Below are positions 36,321 to 42,018 of a stretch of 42,018 bases of DNA, piece after piece. The notes beneath the pieces were generated by a model, which worked only from the letters and a program-made list of their open reading frames with translations, did no database searches and was not told the origin of the DNA. Positions within the stretch are counted from its first letter, which is position 1. Each line of letters opens with the position of its first letter. Made by a program: the position numbers and the translations under genes. Origin of the DNA: Paulinella micropora (lineage: Eukaryota > Cercozoa > Imbricatea > Euglyphida); assembly GCA_009731375.1 (NCBI GenBank), contig BJOX01000006.1, positions 1,144,660-1,186,677 of the forward strand, written 5' to 3'.

Positions 36321-39190
36321 GTACTTTTCCGCACGTTCCTGACTGTCGGCCGATAGTCGAGACCTCTTGGAAGAAGACCCCTGTGCCTGCCGCTCCTCTC
36401 GCGTTCGCTTTTGTGCTTCCTTGTACTTCTTTTTTAAAGCCTTCCAGTCCTTGATGCCAGCAATCCGGCAGACGCGCCTGCGCTCCGCCTTGCTATTCGC
36501 CTCTAACATTTTTTCGATCGCGCGCCTGACCTCTTCTGTGTTCTCCTGCGCTGCTGCCAAGGTCAAAACCCTTTCCTGCCACTCCTTGACGCTGGAGCTC
36601 TCGCTGAAGCTGTCACTGGGTTCCAATTCCGAACCAAAAAGCTTAGGCGGAGTAGAGTCGTCGTCGCCTTCCTCCGCGTAATCGTCCTTTCTCACCAGCT
36701 TCATGTTGCGGATGCCCTGTAGCTTGCCACGCACGCGTTTCTCGTTGTAATGTTTGCCGCAGTTCTCCTTGCTAGGCTTCATCCAGCACATCGTATCGGA
36801 GCAACCAAATTTAGGCCCGCAATCTTGGCCAGGCATGTCCTTGTGTGTACTACAATACTTGCAGAAGTTGCATTTCTTTTCGCCTCTGAACACCTCGTAC
36901 CCCTGCCTGCGCAACGCGGTGTCCCCGATGTCGTCGAACTTGACGAAGAACGAGCGCTGGTCATCTTTCAAGAACTTGACAAAGGCCGCCTCGAACTTGT
37001 CCCACGGAGTGAAGTAGCCAGTCTTTTTTCGCACGCGCCACTCGGTGCTACCTTCGTTGAGGAACTTGCTCAACAGGTTCGTCTGGCTTTGGATATCCCT
37101 TTTGTTTTTGCACAGTTCCTCGGGCGCGATGTGCAGCCAAAAATCACAGCGACCCTTCTGCTCCACCAGGCGTCTATAACGCTTGACGCATCGCAGAAGG
37201 ATGTACGGCAGCTCCTTCTCGATGATGTCTTCCGCTAGCCGAGGCTTCTTCTCTTTCACTTCTGTGCGAAAGAAGAAAACATGAAGTCGGTCACCTATCT
37301 GCCCTTGGTTGTCCTTGTAATTCACCACATGGTTGGCAGCTCAGGCCTGGGGCACTGTCCAAACATGATCTGTTATCCCCGTCAAGTACTTGCGTTCGAC
37401 TGGCACCATCTCACCGGAGACCATGCGTTGCAGCAGGGACTGGTCCAGCGCCTTCTCGAAGCCGATTGGCATATCGTCCACCACCAAGAGCTCCTTCAGG
37501 TACACCCCCTGCATGCCGAACTTGCCTTCGGATGACAGTGCCAGAGCGCCGATCTTGTGGCTAGGCTTCATGGCCCTCAGCACCTTGATAATCGTCCCCT
37601 TGCCCGTTCGAGTATCGCCTACCATGTACAGCAAGCCTGCCAGTCGTCGTAGGCACAGACCGGGTACTGCACGCGGCCCAGGCTCACTTCCATGAACTCC
37701 GCCATCTCCTCAGAAAGCTGGTACCGCAGCAGACCGGCCCACAGCGGGGTCAGCCACTCGTCAGGGTAATTCACCGACTCTTGTAGCTTGGCGATGTCCA
37801 CTTCCACGTCGTAGAAATGATCGGTAAAGGGCGGCTTCTTGCCCGCTTCTGCCAGTTGCTCCCACGTGTAAAGGTTTAGCTCCTTGATGTCGAATGTGCA
37901 GTTCCTGAAGCTTATCCAATTGGACTGCATCTGATCTTTGCACAGAACAGGGAAATGAGGGTGGTGGTTTGTCTCGTACCAGTCCTCGAGAGACGACAGA
38001 CGAGTCATCCGCTCGGTGTAATAGACAGAGGTAGCCAGAGCAGTGTTTACGTAGTCGGCGAAGCTCGCATTGATCTTCGTGTAGACGCCGGGAATTGAAT
38101 CATGTGGCCGCAGGACCGCACCATCGAAGCGCACGTGCTTGTGCTTGCTGCCGTACAGGACGAGCTCGTGCATGCATCGTTCAGGGTTGGTAGAGATCAA
38201 GTGGAGGCACCGAGGGCCGTAGTAGATGTTCCAGTCCTCCTCCGTAGGCGAACAGTCATCGGAGTGGTAGTCCAGCTCGAAGCCGAACTCGGCCTTGATG
38301 TGCTGCTTGACGCGCCCGATCATCTCGTCGGTCATGATCCGCTCGCCGCCAGGTAGTTTGTGCACGCCGATCTCGTCGTGTTTCCACACCCCGACCCTGT
38401 ACACGCACTTTCCCTGCTTGTCCTTGATAGAATGGAAAAAGTCGACGATGCCCTGCATGATCTTGCGTTCGTAGAGCTGCCACACGTACGCCATGAACGT
38501 GCCGTTCTTGTTGTGCTTCTTGTCCTCTCGGCCTTCCACGTTATTCCAGAGAGGTTGAAACTCGGCCAGCCTCTGGAACTTGGGTACCACGTTGACCCAA
38601 ACCTGCTGCCACTTTTGCAGAATCGGGCAGTCCAGCTCATGGGCCCCCAGCACTGCCTGGCCGTTGATGACGCTGAGGAAACGCTGCTTCCCCCACTTAC
38701 GGTTGGCCTTGTTGTCCTCCCTCCCTACCTCGGCCAGCAGCTCGGCAATCATGGCCTCGCGCTCCCCGCCCACGAAGCGCCTGATCATCGCCGGCACTTC
38801 CATTTTCCCGCTTTTTGTATCTTTCACGACAATGTCGTTCTTCGCCATAAGCTGCAGCAGGATGGTGCAGCAGGCGTTCTTGATGTCCAGCCACTCGTAC
38901 AGCTCGCCCGCGACGAGATGGCAGACCCAGCCGCTCACCATGCCCACGGACCCGCCGCTCCACAACCTGGATCCCTCGAACTTCTCGCTCTCGGTGTACT
39001 TGACTTCCGCAAAAACCTGGCCCTTGTGCGCAGCAAGCAGGCCCTTCACAGCCTGCACTTCGTCTGGCTCGAAGTGCGCGTTGAGTATAGAGATGTTCTC
39101 GAGACGAACGTAGTCCAGCTTCTGGTACAGCACCAGCCCAACCTTCTTGTCCTCCTCGTCGCTTGCTGCCTTCTTCTTGGCACGAGGCAT
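36288..39190 (-). pseudogene. Second TVpol-superfamily 3 helicase replication protein (frameshift and in-frame stop)
   Basis: From 39190 (MPRAKKKAASDEEDKK) the polymerase part shows LYEWLDIKNACCTILLQL at about 98-115, KQRFLSVINGQ near 168-178 and VWKHDEIGVHKL near 268-279, the same three TVpol sites as the gene at 8879-11302 but very diverged. A D5-N-like segment (SFRNCTFDIKEL) follows. After a one-base frame change near 37635 comes Walker A YMVGDTRTGKGT and Walker B LLVVDDMPIG. An in-frame TGA at 37341-37343 precedes NYKDNQGQIGDRL, the arginine-finger region. The C-terminal part has a Cys-rich patch (CNFCKYCSTHKDM) and a basic tail. Total is about 965 residues. It replicated a PLV-like or larger virus; in this copy it is interrupted unless the lesions are errors. 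Confidence 0.8.
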
Positions 39191-40225
39191 GTCTCAGAAA
39201 GTCGCTATACACACAAAAACGCACAACAATAAAAANNNNNNNNNNGACAAGGAAAAATCAGCGTGTTTTGCGGCGCGGTATTTTTCCGGGCAAATGTCGC
39301 CAGCGGCGGGGGCAAAATGGCAAAAGGTTCGTTCCGGCTGCTACCCATTCCCCTCTGTCGAAGACTAGAGGGTTCTGGCCTGGTCACCCGCCGAGGCTCG
39401 TGCCACGTCATCCCTTACCCGGCCGGCCCGAGGTATGCCTTCATGNNNNNNNNNNTGGCCCACAGTCTGCCTTCATGTCCTCGACTACTGCCTTTTTGTC
39501 CTCGACTACTGCCGCAGGGCAACCCCCCCCCACTTCCTGGTCAGACTTTTTTTTTGTTACGTGCTGAGACACTGAGCCGGCCCCGAACCTCCGTGCCGGC
39601 AGGTACGTGGTACCCTCCCTTTTTTCACTTTCTATTGTATAACTAGTTTTCAGAAAAGAGAATCTCAAGAAAGGAAGGGAGGAGAGGAGGGAAGGGGGGG
39701 GGGGGGGGGTTTTTTTGGGGGGGGGGGGGGGGGGGGGGGGAAGGTCGATACGTAGGAAACATAGGCAAGTACTTGGTGGTATGTATGTATGNNNNNNNNN
39801 NGGTACAAAAGTATAGGTACATCCCCTGGCCGGGGTAGATTTTTGGGGGCCGTCTCTGTGCCTCAGTGCAGGGCGGTGGCTCGACGAGCCACTGGTCCGC
39901 TCGTCGAGCCACTGTTAGGGGCATCACCGGCCGCCCCTTGCCCCCCCCACAAGCCGATTTGGTTCGGGCAGGAGGTCGTTTGGGGTAGAAACGGGACACC
40001 TTTCCCGGCACATACCCCACTTTCCTTCTCTTACACTTTGTTCTTTTCTTTCTCTTCTTACAATTAAAAATGTTGGAATTAATATCTCGACGGTGGNNNN
40101 NNNNNNAGCCCCTGCACACCTTGTCAAGAGGGAGAGCTTTTTCGCGCGCCCCTACCTCCCCTGAAAATTCTTGTGCAAAATTTTCCCGGCTCTGCCGGTA
40201 CGCGGGACATTTTTTTGCTGCAAAG
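39191..40225. other. Non-coding region with three 10-N gaps and poly-G tracts
   Basis: No gene is supported in about 1 kb. Gaps lie at 39236-39245, 39446-39455, 39792-39801 and, further right, 40097-40106. Near the second gap the words TGCCTTCATG occur on both sides, and GTCCTCGACTACTGCC is repeated twice at about 39477-39515. GCTCGACGAGCCACTG and GCTCGTCGAGCCACTG are adjacent near 39882-39912. A G-run of almost 50 bases (about 39693-39740) is interrupted by T residues. The region looks repetitive and poorly assembled. Confidence 0.6.
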
Positions 40226-40645
40226 ATGTCGGAGCACAAGGAATTCCGGCTGGCCCGGGCGTTGGTCCGGGGCCTGGCGAATTATCTGAATCAGCGAAAC
40301 GTAGGCCAGGAAGAGGCGCTGGAGGCAGAGAGGGACCTGGCAGAACTCGCGTCGGCCGCGCTAGAAGTCACGAGCGGGCCCTGGCACAGCACGTTGCAGA
40401 ATCTCGCGGACAAGGCCAGCGCGGTCACCGACGGCGGCGAGGCCACCACTACGTTCGTCGAGACCTGTGGCACCTGCGGCTGCGTCGTGGTGTCGGAAAC
40501 GGACCACACACTACTGAGTTCGCGCCGGCGCGTCTTCTGGGTCGTGCCCGACAGCCGCCTAGACGCGACGACGAACAGGCACGCGTATTCGAATAAGCTG
40601 CAGTGCCGGCCCCACGGGAAGAAAAATATTATCGCTACCGAATGA
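40226..40645 (+). CDS. Hypothetical protein with a CGTCGC motif
   Basis: The 139-residue product begins MSEHKEFRLARALVRGLANYL. The first half is helical and acidic/basic. The second half holds TCGTCGCVVVS, a CxxC pair, and a terminal CRPHGKKN, which together could bind one zinc. No family is recognised. It lies in convergent orientation with the P-loop NTPase gene; 133 nt separate the two 3' ends. The AT-rich word preceding the start is CATTTTTTTGCTGCAAAG. Confidence 0.6.
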   Translation: MSEHKEFRLARALVRGLANYLNQRNVGQEEALEAERDLAELASAALEVTSGPWHSTLQNLADKASAVTDGGEATTTFVETCGTCGCVVVSETDHTLLSSRRRVFWVVPDSRLDATTNRHAYSNKLQCRPHGKKNIIATE

Positions 40646-40778
40646 ACAAAAAAAGCGAACATCGTGCTATTAAAAAGTTTTTTGTGCAAAAGAAAATAAA
40701 GGAAGGAACAACTTTTATTGCTTAACGTCCGGCTTTTTTGCCAAGCCACTCTTTTCTCCGTTCAAAAGAGGGCTCCAA

Positions 40779-41801
40779 CTAGAGAAATTCCTCGGCAGGC
40801 ACCCCTAGAGAGTTTACTAACTTTGGCATAAAATGTTTAGTGCACAGGCGCTTGCCGAAAGAGGTGGCTCGGGGTGCAATTTCTCCATTGACGTTTTCGG
40901 CACAGGAAGTTGCCTCGCACCTGCCCTTGCTGAGTTCCCGTATGAAATGTAACTTGTTAAGTCTGTTGACCAGCTGCGACGTCTGCGGACTCTGCGCGCC
41001 ACTCAACGAGATTGGCTTTGCCAAGGAAACATTTCCGTGGAGATAGTTCCATTGCCTTGCTTCATTGTTGTTTACAATGTAAAGCCAATCTGTAACTATT
41101 TGATAGCTGGGCAGAATTTCGTACAACAGGTTACTGTAGGAGTTGCGGAACAGTTCTTCGGAGTTATGGGCATTGAGCTGGCCCTGACGTTCAGCAAGCC
41201 TCTCCTGTACGGTGTCCAGCCTGGTTAGGGGACAAAGGATGTAAATAGTGTACTGTTTCTGTCTGGCCAGCGAGCAGGCCCATAAGAGGCCTTGCAGTGC
41301 ATCCCACCCCCTGCCGTACGCACCGGTCGTTTCTAACAAGATCCCTGCGCCGAGTTCCATGGCCGCCTGCAGCAGGGTATCATTCAGCTCGTCCAGACCC
41401 TGTGTTTCTTTGCGGGCGGCAAAATATGCTTGAGTCCTCTTGCGCGTAACATATTCGCTAAAGACGGCTGATTCGGCAAGCTTAGAGCCTCGAGCCTTTC
41501 TCTCTTTTAATTCTGCTTCGATTTGGATCCAGCTCTGCACATCCCCGCTGTGCATCTTGACCAGATCATCGATGTTGCCGTTGTACCAGACCTTTTGATC
41601 AGCGAGAGGGCTATATCTTCCGCAGACATTTGTAAGAAATTCTTGGAGTACGGCGGACTTGCCAACTCCGGGGGGTCCGTACGTGACGATCAAGGTCTTG
41701 TTTCCTTTTTGCAACTTTTCGAAACTGTCGACGTGCGAAAGAATGTTGACCAGGTGCTGCGACTGTTTTGTTTCTGTCGCGGCTGTGCTGGGGGGTTGCA
41801 T
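40779..41801 (-). CDS. P-loop NTPase/kinase-like protein with C-terminal cysteine cluster
   Basis: The 340-residue product has Walker A GPPGVGKSAVL at about 43-53 and a nucleotide-binding strand in VTYGPPG. A second hydrophobic strand ends in GILLETTGAYGRG; its E-T-T-G arrangement resembles zeta-toxin/kinase-type P-loop proteins. A further strand is YTIYILCPLTRLDTVQ, with a following arginine-rich helix (ERLAERQGQ). The C-terminus has GRCEATSCAEN and RLCTKHF, a likely zinc site. It may be a nucleotide or nucleic-acid kinase of the virus. A zeta-toxin-like relation is only a fold-level inference. The frame is intact. Confidence 0.65.
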   Translation of the reverse strand: MQPPSTAATETKQSQHLVNILSHVDSFEKLQKGNKTLIVTYGPPGVGKSAVLQEFLTNVCGRYSPLADQKVWYNGNIDDLVKMHSGDVQSWIQIEAELKERKARGSKLAESAVFSEYVTRKRTQAYFAARKETQGLDELNDTLLQAAMELGAGILLETTGAYGRGWDALQGLLWACSLARQKQYTIYILCPLTRLDTVQERLAERQGQLNAHNSEELFRNSYSNLLYEILPSYQIVTDWLYIVNNNEARQWNYLHGNVSLAKPISLSGAQSPQTSQLVNRLNKLHFIRELSKGRCEATSCAENVNGEIAPRATSFGKRLCTKHFMPKLVNSLGVPAEEFL

Positions 41802-42018
41802 TCCTTTTTTTTCTCTGGCTTACAAAGCTTTGCCCGGCGCACCTTGTTTTAAAAAATAAAACGTAAAGCAAACAAAAAAAATTCTGAAACAACAGGCGGG
41901 AGAGGAAAAAAAAGGGGGGGGGGCGGGAACGGAAAAGAAAGTGATTTGCAAGTGAGGTTTGGATAGTGGCGAGAGGCAACAAACGGGAGGGAAAGAAGAG
42001 GGGGGGGGGGGGGGGGGG
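41802..42018. other. Upstream region of the NTPase gene, ending in poly-G
   Basis: An AT-rich word TTTTAAAAAATAAAACG near 41845-41862 could be the core of the NTPase promoter. The window ends in an 18-20 base G-run. No further gene is seen. Confidence 0.5.

Noticed and set aside
24088-37343. Alternative genetic code with TGA read as an amino acid
   Set aside because: Two TGA codons interrupt conserved frames, but TAA and TAG interrupt others and frame changes are frequent, so lesions or errors explain all of them.
1-42018. tRNA or rRNA genes
   Set aside because: I saw no cloverleaf with a convincing T-arm and no rRNA-like conserved words, although a covariance search was not possible.

Overview
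The window looks like a scaffold from a eukaryotic nuclear genome, or a mixed assembly, holding a patchwork of DNA-virus and transposable-element sequence. Eukaryotic signals are long microsatellites (TA, TTA, TAG, TATTA), a degraded non-LTR reverse transcriptase, and a piggyBac-type transposase whose reading frame requires a GT-AG intron. Base composition changes sharply several times. There are four runs of N of 55-779 bases and six of exactly 10, and many reading frames carry one-base shifts or in-frame stops. Some shifts may be uncorrected read errors, others real decay; the sequence alone does not separate these.

Layout. (1) 1-12265, AT-rich: part of a polinton-like virus (PLV) or a relative, mostly with intact genes. 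It encodes a protein with a parvovirus-type phospholipase A2 domain, a membrane protein, a repeat-rich fibre, a TVpol-SF3 helicase replication protein and a GIY-YIG nuclease. Four gene starts follow the motif TATAAGATA. (2) 12266-17454: non-coding sequence with hairpins, a 0.4 kb near-perfect inverted repeat, microsatellites and a reverse-transcriptase fragment between direct repeats; this looks like host DNA. (3) 17455-17763 and 20560-26352, AT-rich: a second, distinct PLV with a double-jelly-roll major capsid protein, a fibre, a class-3 lipase, an exonuclease-X-C-like protein and a protein-primed family B DNA polymerase (PolB). Its plus-strand genes start after AATATAGG. A piggyBac-like element (about 17764-20560) separates the small fragment from the rest. 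(4) 26353-33770, very GC-rich: a fragment resembling a nucleocytoplasmic large DNA virus, with an RPB10-like RNA polymerase subunit, the C-terminal part of a UL52/PrimPol-type primase, a fibre-like protein and a palindromic tandem repeat array. It lies inside the PolB gene and is flanked by an 11-bp direct repeat. (5) 33771-35574: the N-terminal part of the same PolB and one small gene. (6) 35836-42018, moderately GC-rich: part of a third virus-like unit with a second, diverged TVpol-SF3 gene and a P-loop NTPase.

How the parts work together: units 1, 3 and 6 each encode replication or virion proteins typical of small to mid-sized Bamfordvirae elements, but use different replication enzymes and promoter motifs, so they are best read as separate viruses. 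The main result is the apparent nesting: a large-DNA-virus fragment inside a PLV polymerase gene, in a locus that also contains transposable elements. Chimeric assembly is the main alternative and should be excluded with spanning reads.
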